From: Selaginella moellendorffii
Lineage: Eukaryota > Streptophyta > Lycopodiopsida > Selaginellales > Selaginellaceae
Length of the DNA: 64,000 nucleotides
Assembly: GCF_000143415.4 (NCBI RefSeq)
Contig: NW_003314265.1
Coordinates: forward strand, 4,004,660 to 4,068,659
Reading direction: 5' to 3'
Shown here piece by piece: positions 10,601 to 21,884 of the stretch. Positions within the stretch are counted from its first letter, which is position 1. Each line of letters opens with the position of its first letter. Under the pieces are notes generated by a model. The model made no database searches. It had not been told where the DNA came from and saw only the letters and a list, made by a program, of their open reading frames with translations. The translations under genes were made by a program, and so were the position numbers.

Positions 10601-11772
10601 GTTAAGGTGCCGAGGTGAGATCACTAGGTGATCTTGTGGCTAAATAAGGACAAGGTCCTTGTTTGGGTTAAGGAATAAGGTTCCTAGTTCAAAGTGTTGA
10701 TTTGAACTATTGATGATGGTGTGGCTTGGTCAAGGTGACCAAGTGGGAAAAGCACCTTAGGGAAATGAGCTATGTCATTGCGATGGCATAGTGTGTCCAA
10801 GGAAAGTAGTCTCTAAAGAGACCCATGAGAGGGTCACAAAGTTGGGCCGAGGATAGAGCCCATAGCAGAAGATGCTAAAAGAGACTTACTAGGGGTGAAC
10901 ACCCTAGTCTTGGCAAAGCAGAGCCTTTGCTATGGAATCAAAAGAACACCTCAAGGAGGGAGGTAGAGATTCGATGTTGCTTGGTGCAACAATCAATGGA
11001 TAGGAGCAAAAGATGAGTGGCCAAGATAGGGCTGTGGAATTCCTTGGAAGGAATCCAAGTGACAAAGTTAGGCGAGGAACACTAATGTGTTGGACGCTAA
11101 CAAATTGCGGGAAAGGAAGTGTGTTTCCAAGGATGGATTCCGAATTGCTCCGATTTGGCGAAAGTGGAAGCTCCAAGGGAGGGAGCGGTAAGGTAGCCAA
11201 ATGATAGGGCGATGGACAACCCTAGCACAAAGTGTGATAAATGGAACTTAGTGCCCAAGGTGGCACAAAATAGAAGAGAGGATGATGGTGTCCTCAAGTA
11301 ATGAACTTCCTAGGATAGGGAAGTGGAGTTGCACAATCTGTGCAATGCAAGGTGTTGGAGACACCTAGGAAATTGACTTCCAAAAGTCAAAAGAGTAAAA
11401 GTTCCAAGGTGCAAACATTCAATAGATGGAAATTGAGACTACTCGAGAAGGAGTAGTGGGATTGACTTAAAGAAGGGTCTCTAAGAGGTTTAGCGAGAAC
11501 TAAACCAATAAAAGAAGAGAACCACTACATGTGGTCCAACCAGTCTCTAAGTTGGAGAGACTACCCTCCTTAGAGGATAGGCAAAGCATGGTGGGCCTTT
11601 GGTGTCAAACCATTGAGGCATATGCAAAAGGCATGGTGAGCCTTCAATGTCAAACCATTGACAAAAATTGGCTAGGTGCCAAGGATGGAAATGGTAACAC
11701 ATGTGAGTGTTACTTTACAAAATGGTTTACCGTTCGATGAGGACATCGAACTTCGTCTATGGGTGGTGGAGT
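7664..11772 (+). mobile_element. Internal non-coding domain of element 1
   Basis: A 4.1-kb stretch without convincing coding sequence. Parts are clearly related to 23509-25530 of element 2, for example 9600-9665 and 25437-25500. Two diverged tandem blocks sit near 10260-10390 and 10445-10560, and two GGTTCGAGTCC boxes lie near 10211-10250. Confidence 0.75.
7666..7678 (+). other. Primer-binding site of element 1
   Basis: TTGGTATCGGAGC lies two bases after the LTR end. It differs by one base from the initiator tRNA-Met complement found in many plant LTR elements. Confidence 0.7.
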
Positions 11773-12451
11773 TGTGAGACACAAAATCCCTAGGCCCCAA
11801 AGTGGAGCCGGAAAGAGTGCCACGTGGTAGTGGCTGAAGCGAGAGCCAAACGAGCGTAACACGTTTGGACCAAAAGCTCCGACTTGAAAAGTCAAGAGCG
11901 GGAGTGGAACTCCCAACAAAGTGTTCAAGGAATGAGCACGAAGCGAGCAATAAGCGAGGCTCCAAAAAGGGACCCAAAGGGACCAACACATGACACGTGG
12001 AAGTGTCCGAGATGGACCCGAGTTGGAGTCCGAAGTGGAGTCCGAGTTGGAGTCCGAGATGGTGTCCGAGATGGTGTCCGAGATGGAGTCCGAGATGGAG
12101 TCCGAGGTGGAGTCTGAGATGGAGTCCGAGATGGAGTCCGAGGTGGAGTCCGAGGTGGAGTCCGAGGTGGAGTCCGAGGTGGACCCGAGATGGACCCGAG
12201 ATGGAGTCCAAGGTGGAGTCCGAGGTGGACCCGAAATGGACCCGAAATGGAGTCCGAGATGGAGTCCGAGATGGACCCGAGATGGGACCCGAGATGGACC
12301 CGAGACAGAGTCCGAGGTGGACCCGAGACGGAGTCCGAGGTGGAGTCCGAGATGGAGTCCGAGATGGAGTCCGAGTTGGAGTCCGAGTTGGAGTCCAAGA
12401 TGGACCCGAGATGGAGTCCAAAGTCGAGACCGGGACCGAGACCGAGACCGG

Positions 12452-12483
<32 letters not shown>

Positions 12484-13537
12484 TCGGGACCGAGACCGAG
12501 ACCGAGGCCGAGCCTAAGTCCAAGTCCGAGTCCGGAGCCTGAGAGGGTGAAAGCCCAAAGCGTTCGTCTCCCAGACCCTGGGGGGTTTGGTGAGCTCCAA
12601 AAGTATAGTAGGGGGAGGACTGCAGTGGAGCCAGTTTGGCCAGGAAAGGCCAGTTTGGCCCAGGAAGGCCGGACCCAGTGTTGGGTGATGAGCTGCTCAC
12701 TGGGAAGTCCAAGACTAGAGTGAACACAGACCGACAAGCGGGGTAGCTTGGTGAAGTGTTCAAGAGCCGGCTCTAGTTCCCCCGGGAGATCGACTGGCCG
12801 ATGCTCCCAGTCCAAGTGTGGGTGGCACTACCTACTTGGATACCTGGTGTGGCTCAACGGAACCCGCTCTAAGCCCATGGCTAGAGCACCCAAGGGCAGA
12901 AGGCGAGGAGAGTACCCAGGTGGCTCGCGTAAGGCCACGGTGTTCCGAAATGTTGTCCCAAAGGCCCAGACTGTGGAAAGGAAGAGGAGCAGTCCTCTGA
13001 GGTAGTGACCAAGGACACAATCGTGTGGTGAGGAAGTCCCAGAGGACCGTGGGACTTAGTGGCCGGGCCTGTGGGTCTCGATCCAGTGGCAGTGTTGGCA
13101 AACACGGCCAGGGGCAGAAAGGGACTTAGTGGGGACTGACAGAGGGATATTGGGGAAGGCTATTCCCCTTGTCGGTGGGCATCCTAAGGATGCTAAGGAG
13201 TGGATCTGAGATGACCACTCATGGATGGTTTGCCTAGTCTTGGAGAGCCAAGACGGTGATGCAAGTGGTATTGGACTACCAGTGTGGCAAAGGTGATTGG
13301 GCATGGCCTTAGCGTAACGGGCTGTTATGTCGGTGATACCTTTGAGTGTCGGTCGTGGGATCGGACACGTGGAGCACTTGGACCAAGTGCAAATGTTGAG
13401 TGGCATGGATACCATTCTTGGGGCTAGCAAGTCCCAAGTCCTGGATTGGACTTATGGAGGTTGTGAATGAGACTCCTCCAAGTGGTCAGAGGGGTGGTTA
13501 AGTGACTAAAGTAGAATGGAAAATTTAGTCGCTTACA
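11773..13537 (+). repeat. 3' LTR of element 1 (1765 bp)
   Basis: Nearly the same as 5845-7663. The length difference comes mainly from lost minisatellite units; substitutions are sparse, indicating a fairly recent insertion. Confidence 0.85.
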
Positions 13538-13542
13538 GATGC

Positions 13543-15780
13543 AAGCGTGAGCGCGAATACGAAGCAAAATGCAAAACCTAACCTCACACGCGCGAAATGT
13601 CACAACGGTTGGTAATCCCGCCATGTCATCATTCCTCGGACTTGGGCGCCACCATTAATTTCTGGATTGCCGCGCACATGCAAGCACGCAAAATCCAAAA
13701 GAAATCCGCAACGTCATCATTCCTCGGACTGCATGCACGCGAAATCCAAAAGAAAGATCATGATTGGGATATCATTTAATACCCTCGCTATATTTATACC
13801 ATGCATGATTGGATATTCCAAAGCATCTTGTATTTCCAAAAATGGCAGATGTTCAGCTAAATAAAGAAATTCTATCTGTTTCTATTTTTCTCTCAAATCA
13901 ATATTATAGCGTGTGGGCTCATGCAATTTTGAACCAAAGAAACCCAAAAAACGTTGGACCCAAAATATTTTGAAAAAACCCAAAAAACCCTAAACATTTT
14001 AAACCCAAAAATCCAGGCATCCTGTGGCGTTATTCCTTGAATGGCATGTGGGCGCATGCCATTTTCAGGGCCAAATGCTGAATGGAGAAAAATTCCCTTT
14101 CAGTGCAAATGTTGCAAAAGGCAGATGCCAAGCACAAAGGACTGTAACTACCTCACATGACACAGATAAACTTTTCTCTATTTGGCAAAGATAAACTTTA
14201 TAGCGTGTGGGCTCATGCAATTTTGAACCCAAAAAATGCACCAAAAAATTCTCGGCGTCATCTGGCGTTATCTCTTGAATGGCGTGGGGCCGCATGCCAT
14301 TTTCAGAGGCACATAGGAGTATATTCCTAAAATATTCTGACACACGCGAGATTTTTTTGAGTTTTCTGGAGATCCAACCGTTAGATCGCAACTAGATTTT
14401 ACAGAATGGTATACAATGTCCTTGTTGATGACCCTGCAAAGAAGCATTTCGATCGGACACCACATGAGACCACACGAGCCTTACAATGTTTCAGGGGTAT
14501 TTGCCATAGATCCGACCGTTATTTTGCTCCAAGATTTTACAATTTGGTGTGCATTGACCTTTCCATCGACATTGCAAAGGGACATCACAATCAGATGCGG
14601 GATCACAAGAAACTAACTTCACTAACTCTGGTTTCACCAAGATCTACATAAGGAGTTATGAAATGAAAGGACCCTCTCTATTGAAATGTGTTTATGGTCC
14701 TAGGGGCATTGTGACATATCAAAGGATTTTACATCAAGTTCTGTATTTATATGTTTATCAAGCTACTGAATTGCTAAACCCTAAACCGTAAACCCTAAAC
14801 ATGTGGCAAATGCTGCGTGAAGAAAGATGCCCTTTCTGGGCAAATGCTGTAAGAGGCAGATGCCGAGCAGATGTATCTCAGGCTAGTGAAGGGGACAAAC
14901 GAAAGCTAGCTATAAACATGACGGGATGCAAATAGATTACTAGGCTGGTCCTGCGAAAATCAAAAACCATAATTGAAAACATTGAAAATGCAAAAAGAAA
15001 GGTTTATAATATTTTTGAATTTTAAGCAACCAAAGGAATGTAAGTAGGGCATGTGTTTGTAAGTTTAAAAATGCCTCAACCACTTAAATTCCCAAGTAAA
15101 TAAAGCTGTTTCTATTTTTGGTACAAGTAAACTTTATAGCGTGTGGGCTCATGCAATTTTGAACCCAAAAATGCACCAAAAAATGCTCGACTAGCATTAT
15201 TCTTTGAATGGCGTGTGGCCTTATATTGCCATAAATGGACGTACACACACAGCATAATTATTCCTTTACACGGCAAATAATCTTGGCACGGATCGCTGAC
15301 ATGGCATGGCAAAGTTCGAATCACTGACATGGCACAGCTGGATCGAGGCAAGGACATGATGTGACAAAGTTCAACCTCCGACAGAAAAGTCTAGAAGCTA
15401 CTCAGTTTGAAATTTGTCAGAGGAATCATAAAATTTGGTTTGTCAGAGGATTTGATGTGACGTTCAAGCGTGTGTTATTTTTGAATTCTCGAACTCATTC
15501 CTAGGTCTATCATTTTTGTGCACCGTGTTCTTGGTTCCGCTGAGCGCAGTGAGCGCTGCTTGTGTAAGCGGCGTTGTGGGCTGTGGTTTATGCGTCTACG
15601 AGCGGTTGCGGCATTGCGAGCGCCATTGCGAGCAGCAGTTTATGCGAGTGGCAGTTTGTGCGAGCGGCGCTACAAGCAGTTGCGGTGTTGCGAGCGGCGC
15701 TACAAGTAGTTGCGGTGTTGCGAGCGGCACTGTCTTTGGTGTGGCTACCGCTTCCTCTTGATATTCGGCACTTGTGCTTC
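13543..15780. other. Intergenic region between genes A and B, with dispersed palindromes and short repeats
   Basis: No coding region is supported. Palindrome copies lie at 13906-13927, 14041-14062, 14200-14221, 14279-14300, 15136-15157 and 15208-15232 (the last expanded by 3 bp). The copies at 13906, 14200 and 15136 share a longer repeat that runs on into CAATTTTGAACC and an A-rich stretch. A degenerate telomere-type run of CTAAACC units is at 14774-14800. The segment 15540-15760 is GC-rich with GTTGCGAGCGGC-type tandem units and probably forms a 5' leader of gene B. Confidence 0.6.
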
Positions 15781-15782
15781 CT

Positions 15783-16093
15783 GGTATGTTCACCATGGAA
15801 TGGCTTAGGACCACATTTAGAAATGGCATGAGGCCACATGCCATCTTGGGCCTTTGCAATTTCATGGCTAGCGTATTGTTATGTATGTTTTTACTTGCCT
15901 GCAGCTGTGTGTATATCAAGATGGCATGAGGCCTCATGCCAATTTTGTGAATGCGAAATTTCACGTGGGTGTCAATAGCATGTTTGAATAATGGCATGTG
16001 GCCTCATGCTATTGAGGTTGTTTGGTATGTTATGATTTAGGCCATTCTCCAATCATTTTTTGTATGGTCTTAACTTCTTTTCTGCACTTTCAG
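15783..16093 (+). repeat. 5' leader intron of gene B with three palindromes (15823-15844, 15921-15942, 15991-16012)
   Basis: The donor GTATGTTC follows a GC-rich leader and the acceptor CACTTTCAG directly precedes the gene B ATG. Three palindromes lie within about 200 bp, mirroring the three in the 5' intron of gene A. Confidence 0.55.
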
Positions 16094-16094
16094 A

Positions 16095-19000
16095 ATGGCC
16101 TTCAGGGTTGGGGAAAAGGTTTACATTTTGAATGGTGGGAAGAGAGTTGAAAAAGGGACCCTTGTGTCTATGGATCGGAACTTTGTTATACATTGTCAAA
16201 GGCTTGGGGAAGGCAATGCTGCTGTATCAGTAGAGACTGTCTTCGATGGGAATGTGGTCGCTATTGAATGAGGAGAGATGGTCGTCGGGGTAAATGTTGT
16301 TGTTGCCTTGAAAAATCTTCAGAAGAAAGCAGATGTTGGGGACAGCGCAAGTGCGACGCATGTTCCCTCCGTGGATCTTAAGAACCGTGCTACATGGATT
16401 CAGGCGAAGGTGTTTCTAAACAACCCCGAGGGGGAGGTGGTAGCTGAGGGCTTAGCCACAGTTGTCAATCCAAGAGATGCGGTTGCTAATCAAGAATTGG
16501 GCTGGGATGATATTGGAGTTGCAATTTTAGAGGTTGTTGACACAGAAGAAAACAGTCTGACTATTGGAAGCATTGTGCGGTGGAAATTGAGGCACTTAGT
16601 GTTTGAGAATGTGAAAGATTCACAATCAAACACCACTACAACTGATGACAGAACATCTCTTCATGGGAAAAGAAAGTACACCTTCCTAAAGCGCAGCCAA
16701 AGGGATCTGAGCAACGAACCGAAAAGGCAGAAAATGGCGATGGAGGTTCGAATGGTCTCAACAGTTGCTTGTTGCAAGAGGAGGTGCTGTCAACATGCTG
16801 ATTGGGATGCTATTGAAGAGGAGAGAGCAAGATACAAAACATTGTCCTGGAAGGCAGCTCGCAATTTTGTGTATGAGGCATTACGGTCATCTGTTGATGC
16901 TTCAGAACATCAGGTGGGGGGCATGGTCTTCCAGAGGGGTTTGGTCTGCATGAAGGCATGGAGAATCATTTATGGAGTCCCTCGAACCACATTCTACAAA
17001 ATCAAAACTGAGTTCAAGGAACAAAGGGTTCAACAGGCAGTCCATGGGAACGACGGTACGCACAAAACCAGGGGTCATGTTGTATATGGAGAGGCAATCT
17101 TCAAGAGGTTTGTCGAGACATGTAGCGAGCAGCAACCACATAAAACCCGCCTCTTGGAAGATGGAACACGAAACACCCAACGAGTTCTCCCTTCCATGTA
17201 TACCAAGGGGGCCATATTGGAAGATGTGAATCGGGAACTCCAGAGTAATGGCTACAGAAAGCTGAGCCAATCTAGATTTAGTAGATTGTGGAGCAACAGG
17301 TTCAGGGATGTGAGTATAGGAAAGTACTCCAGCTTTTCAAAGTGTGACAAGTGCACTGCTATCAAAATGGCTTTGTCGAAGAATTCTTGCAGCGCTCAAG
17401 AGCGAGAGATGTTGGTTAGAAGGCGGCTCGACCACAACATCGAGCAGAGAAGCTGCAGGACTGCATATTATCATAACAGGATTCTCTCCATGGAGAGACC
17501 TGACTCTTACCTCTGCATCATCCACGACAAAATGGACCAGAAAAAGACGTGCTTACCTCGACTCAATCCTGCCCCCAAGGCAATCTCTTCATCCATGCAG
17601 CTGCCTGTGTCTCTGTTTGGCATAATCGCTCATGGGCATGGTGCCCAGAACTATGGGAACTTCTTTGTACCTCTATGGGGTGGCAGGGGTGCAAACATGA
17701 TGATTGCGTCCCTAGCAAAACACTTAAGGTCTCTGCAAAGTGCGCAGACTAAGCTGAACGGCCAACCCTTGCATAAGGCCCTTGTCGATCGAACCCCATA
17801 CAGGGTTCAGCTGGAGGAGGAGCAAAGGCTTGCAGTATCGCGTGGGGCCCCATGCCATCCCAGTGAATATGTTGGCCGTCAGATTGTAGGGTTATCACGT
17901 GAGGCCTCATGCCATTCCGACGAGGCTGGTCGCCCGGTGAATGCACAGCCTCATCCAAACGAAGCAGAATCTCAAGGAAGTTCTTGCGGCTGATGTGGCC
18001 TTCCACCCCATCTTCTGCTCCAAACAGACAATGCTGGCAGTGAGAACAAAAACATGTACGTCTTCGCGTACTTGGCGATGCTTGTTGCCAAAGGCATATT
18101 TGAAACGGTTACACTTGGCTTTCTCATGGTTGGGCACACTCATGAAGACGTCGATGCCATGTTCAGTCACCTGGCAGAGTCCCTCCGGTGATCCAATGTC
18201 CTCACCCTCCCACAACTCTACGATGAATTCCAAAATTGCATCAAAGGCACTGTTGAAGTTGCACTTCTGACAGAGGTTCCAGACTTTAAGGGGTTTGTAA
18301 GAGGCTACATCAGGGACGGATCCGAAATGCTGATTGGCCACTCCAAGCCTCTTCAGTTTCATTTCAGCATGTGTGACGGTGCTCCAGTGATGAGGTACAA
18401 GATGAGAGAATGGGACACAGTGTGGCTGCCAGTGGACAGCATTGAACTCTTCAAGAGAGATCCCATAACTGGGGAACCTATGATTCCTCAGGGTTCCCCA
18501 CGGCCGATGCACCCGGATGGACTCAAAGACCAGGAAAGTATAGTGGCCGGGATTAGACAGCATATTGCCTTCTGGAAGAGGGGGTTGGTGTTTGGTGGAG
18601 AATCCTATTTTCAGAGGTGCAAGCCTTTGCTTGAATACTGGGAGAAGATTATATCTGCTATCCAAAATGGGCCGGTTGTATATGAAGAATTGGAAAAGTC
18701 CTTTTGGCCAGAACCCAAAGCACCAGATAGTAGCGGAACAATGTCCTCTGGAAATGCAGTGACAGATAACGATGTTGAGGATCACTATTGTGGGCCGAGG
18801 AACAAGAAGCCGGATTCAGCATTCAATCCAGTACAGGTCTGCAAAGGAATGGTCGTGCTTGTCAGACCCAATAATAAAAAACAAATGATATGGGTGGGGC
18901 ACTACATCACTGATGCAGAGGAGGACGCGAAAACTAACTCCTTCAATGTAACTGTGGAGTGGTTCAAGCCAAGTTCTAGATATACGAAGGATTGCCTAGA

Positions 19001-19236
19001 AAAGAGATGGGTGCTGAATCCAAGGGATCCTAGCATGAGCATATCGGTGGATAATGTTGTGCATGGTTGGATGCAGAAGCAAAGTGCCACCATCACCTTG
19101 CCAGACCATGCAAGAGATGCAGCAAGAGCATTCATAACCCGGGTTCAAGGTGAGATTCATGAATATTCCTTTACTAAGTTTCTAATGTATTTTATTTCAA
19201 GGTGAACAATCCGAATCTGAATCAGAGGAGGCGTGA
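16095..19236 (+). pseudogene. Gene B: DUF7869-type transposase-like protein, disrupted
   Basis: The ATG at 16095 follows a 3' splice site. Features typical of DUF7869 proteins, in order: a Cys/His motif (SKCDKCTAIKMAL, then HN...AYYHNR); the acidic motif IIHDKMDQKKT; SLFGIIAHGHG; LLLQTDNAGSENKN; and FLMVGHTHEDVDAMF. These resemble the spaced acidic residues of an RNase-H-fold transposase (inference). A C-terminal module (VCKGMVVLVRPNNKK, then WVGHYI) follows. The copy is broken by TGA at 16269-16271, a frame change near 18000 and TGA at 18189-18191. The last junction, 19150-19201, keeps frame and leads to an acidic tail ending at 19234-19236. A candidate intron 17835-17967 holds two palindromes. 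Confidence 0.6.
17837..17915. repeat. Two palindromes (17837-17858, 17894-17915) inside gene B
   Basis: Both are well kept on the right half-site. They fall where DUF7869 homology is interrupted. An intron 17835-17967 (donor GTATCGCG, acceptor GAAGCAG) would remove both in phase, which is plausible but unproven. Confidence 0.55.
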
Positions 19237-20566
19237 TGGCATATGGCCTTACGCCATTCCTAGGTGAGATGATACAAATAACAAATATAAATTCTTAGTT
19301 GTTCTAGCAAATCTTACTTAAAGTTCAAGGTGAACAAGCCGAATATGAATTCATCGGATTGTTATAACAAATTGCGAGGTGATGGCATGAGGCGATACGC
19401 CATTTGAGAGTGGTAGCCATTCCTATATGAGGTGAGTGAAGTATTTATTAGAAATACCTCATTCAATTGTGCACTTCTAAGTCTTGGTCCACTTAGTACT
19501 GTTTGCATGTTTTTATTTTAATTCTTTCTCTAAAATGTTATTTAGCATGTGGCTTCATGCCATTGCTCTCCACAATCATGCATTGAATTTCTATCCTTGC
19601 ATAATACTTCTCCATATATATAGTATGTGCGCACATGTGATATGGTTCATTAGGCCTGATATAGTGTGTGAGGTAAAACAAAGATGATGTGACATATGCA
19701 TTTACCAATCACACGTGCATAAATCTAATAATATGGCATATGGCCCATATTAATGGCACATAAACCCATATTGTGGGCTTACGTGCTTTATGTACCATCA
19801 TTCCCTTGCAGCGTGTGTGTTGGTTTCCTTTTATAACACAACGAACTCCATATTTTAGGGTGAAGAGCGTTCTCATGGCAAGCACAAAATCTGTAAGTGA
19901 GGCAGAAAAGGAGACGGAGAAGGAGATAGGTGAAGATGTAGAATATATAAGTCTTCCAAACTCCCCATACTATACTCTAGGTGATCATTTTTCTGAACAA
20001 ACGGCAACATTAACAACTATCGAGAACGCCCCAGTAACGTCAGAGACAACAATCCAAAGCAAAACAACTGACCCGGAGAAGGATGATAGTACCGCTGAGA
20101 GTACCAAAAAGGAGGTGTCCACTAGCGCTTAGGCTTATAATGGCGTGTGCCTTCATGCCATTTACTTGATCACCAAATACCTTTTTCCCTTTGCACTAGT
20201 ATATCTTAATACCGGTCTGAGAAATAGAATGGCATGTGCCCTCAGGCCTTTTACTAAATCACCTTTGAAAGAAATGCAAGCCTCTATGTCGTAAAAAAAA
20301 GGTACTAGATAAATTCCTTAATAATATGAATGTTATTTAGTTTCATGAAAATACACTAAGGGTCAAATGAGTTAAATGACTTCTCCAGACTAGCAATGCC
20401 TCTTGCTACACCTTCACAATTAGATTCGTTAGAAAAAGATAACATTGAATAATATCTAAATGTTCTCACCATTAAGTTATATGTCTGGCTAATAGGAATG
20501 ACGTTCATCTTGGAAAGCTCACCACACGCTCAATGAACAAACAAATAGTGTGTGCGCGCATGCCAT
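19236..20566. repeat. Palindromes downstream of gene B
   Basis: Copies at 19236-19257, 19382-19403, 19542-19563, 20140-20161, 20229-20250 and 20545-20566, with a broken one near 19732-19760. The first overlaps the gene B stop codon. A short frame from ATG 19875 to 20132 (Ser/Thr/Glu-rich, 85 residues, after a 3'-splice-like site) lies between them; I do not recognise it. Confidence 0.6.
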
Positions 20567-21884
20567 CGCTCTTCTTTAGCTTCAGATTCGGCTTGTTCAC
20601 CTTGACAATGAGATTTATTATACAACCAGATGGACACAGTTTGGATATAAAGTCACCGCGCTAGTCACCATGCCCCAGATATGTCTAGCCCCTGGACAAA
20701 AAACATATAATTTCACGTCATTTTCAAATACTTGAAAATTTGTACCTAGTCCCATTTTACTGAATAAATCCCACTTTAACGAAATAGAGCTTTCAAGTAG
20801 TAATAGTAAAGTTCTCTAGAAAAGAATTAAGCATTGTAACCCAAGTCTTCCAATAGTAAGCTTAAACAAGATGGTATAACACTTCATCACTATCCATCCC
20901 ACCACTCACCATTTGTAAGACCATCATTTCCAATATGCATCAAGGTAAGGACTTTTAATTGCATATTGTGAATATGAGTAATGAGTCACACCTTGTTGCA
21001 AATTATTTCTTTAAGAAAAGAAAATGATTTACATGTTTGATCCTTTGTCCTTGAGGACTCTTTTTCTGATCTCATCTTTGACTAAACCTTAAGCTTGCTT
21101 TAGTCTAATTTAAGAAAAGTTTATAAGAGAGCACGGCAATAACTACTAAAACTAATAGACTAATCCCTATAGTCTTGATTGATCCACTTGTAATCATGCA
21201 TAGGAAGGATCCACTAGAATCGTGATAAACAGCTACGAACCAACCTATTTGCCACTCATAGCAAACCTAAGAGAGGTTTATTTTTACCAACAGTACATGG
21301 AACAATTATGGGGAATTTTTTTCATGGAAAAAAATTTGAACCACTAATAGGCTAACATTAATCCTGCCAACTCAAAGTGTAATCTTGAGTTACTAATGTG
21401 CTTCTTTCATGAGCCCAAATGCAAACTCGTGCTAATGTGCTTCACTCACAACACTAAGTGCAAACTCGTGCAAACAAAGCATCTCAATTTATCCTATGAG
21501 CCCAAGAGGAAGCTCACACAATATGGTACAAAAAGGTAATCAAAATCCATACCCAAAGAATAAATGTGAAGTCTTAGCACCCAAACGTGTACCCACTTGG
21601 ATCATCATTTTCATCTTTGCATATGCAACGAAATTAATTGCCCAATTTCATTGGATAGTACTCGTCAAGACTCATCCTCTGATACCAAATGTAGCATACG
21701 TGGTTTTTACCCTTTATCCTATGGTGATTTACGATAGGATAATCACAAAGTAAAACCTAAACCCTTTATGTGCCACGTGTCATATGCCATATGTCACATA
21801 TCATGTGTCCAAAGGACAGTGGTGTGGAACCTAAGTTTCAGGGCCTTGGGCCATTGAACAAAGGAACGGTGCTAAACTTCTAAG
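20567..21884. other. AT-rich intergenic DNA
   Basis: No gene, RNA or clear repeat is supported. One inverted copy of the gene B end sequence lies at about 20579-20606. A run of CATATG/CACGTG-like words is at 21770-21810. Confidence 0.5.

Larger units (their letters stand above)
5845..13537 (+). mobile_element. Element 1: complete non-coding LTR retrotransposon (LARD-like), target duplication gatgc
   Basis: Two long direct LTRs (5845-7663 and 11773-13537) begin TGTGAGACACAAAATCCC and end in TTACA. The 5-bp sequence gatgc occurs immediately before (5840-5844) and after (13538-13542) the element, a clean target-site duplication. A primer-binding site resembling initiator tRNA-Met lies just inside the 5' LTR, and a purine-rich tract precedes the 3' LTR. 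The 4.1-kb internal region shows no gag or pol, only short stop-ridden frames, so it would depend on another element's enzymes. It is inserted between the divergent genes A and B. Confidence 0.9.

Noticed and set aside
14774-14800. Telomere-like CCCTAAA run as a sign of a chromosome end
   Set aside because: Only about three imperfect units; more likely chance or a small interstitial remnant.
882-20566. CRISPR-like array from the repeated palindromes
   Set aside because: Spacing is irregular, from tens of bases to kilobases, copies lie in introns and exons, and the genome is eukaryotic.
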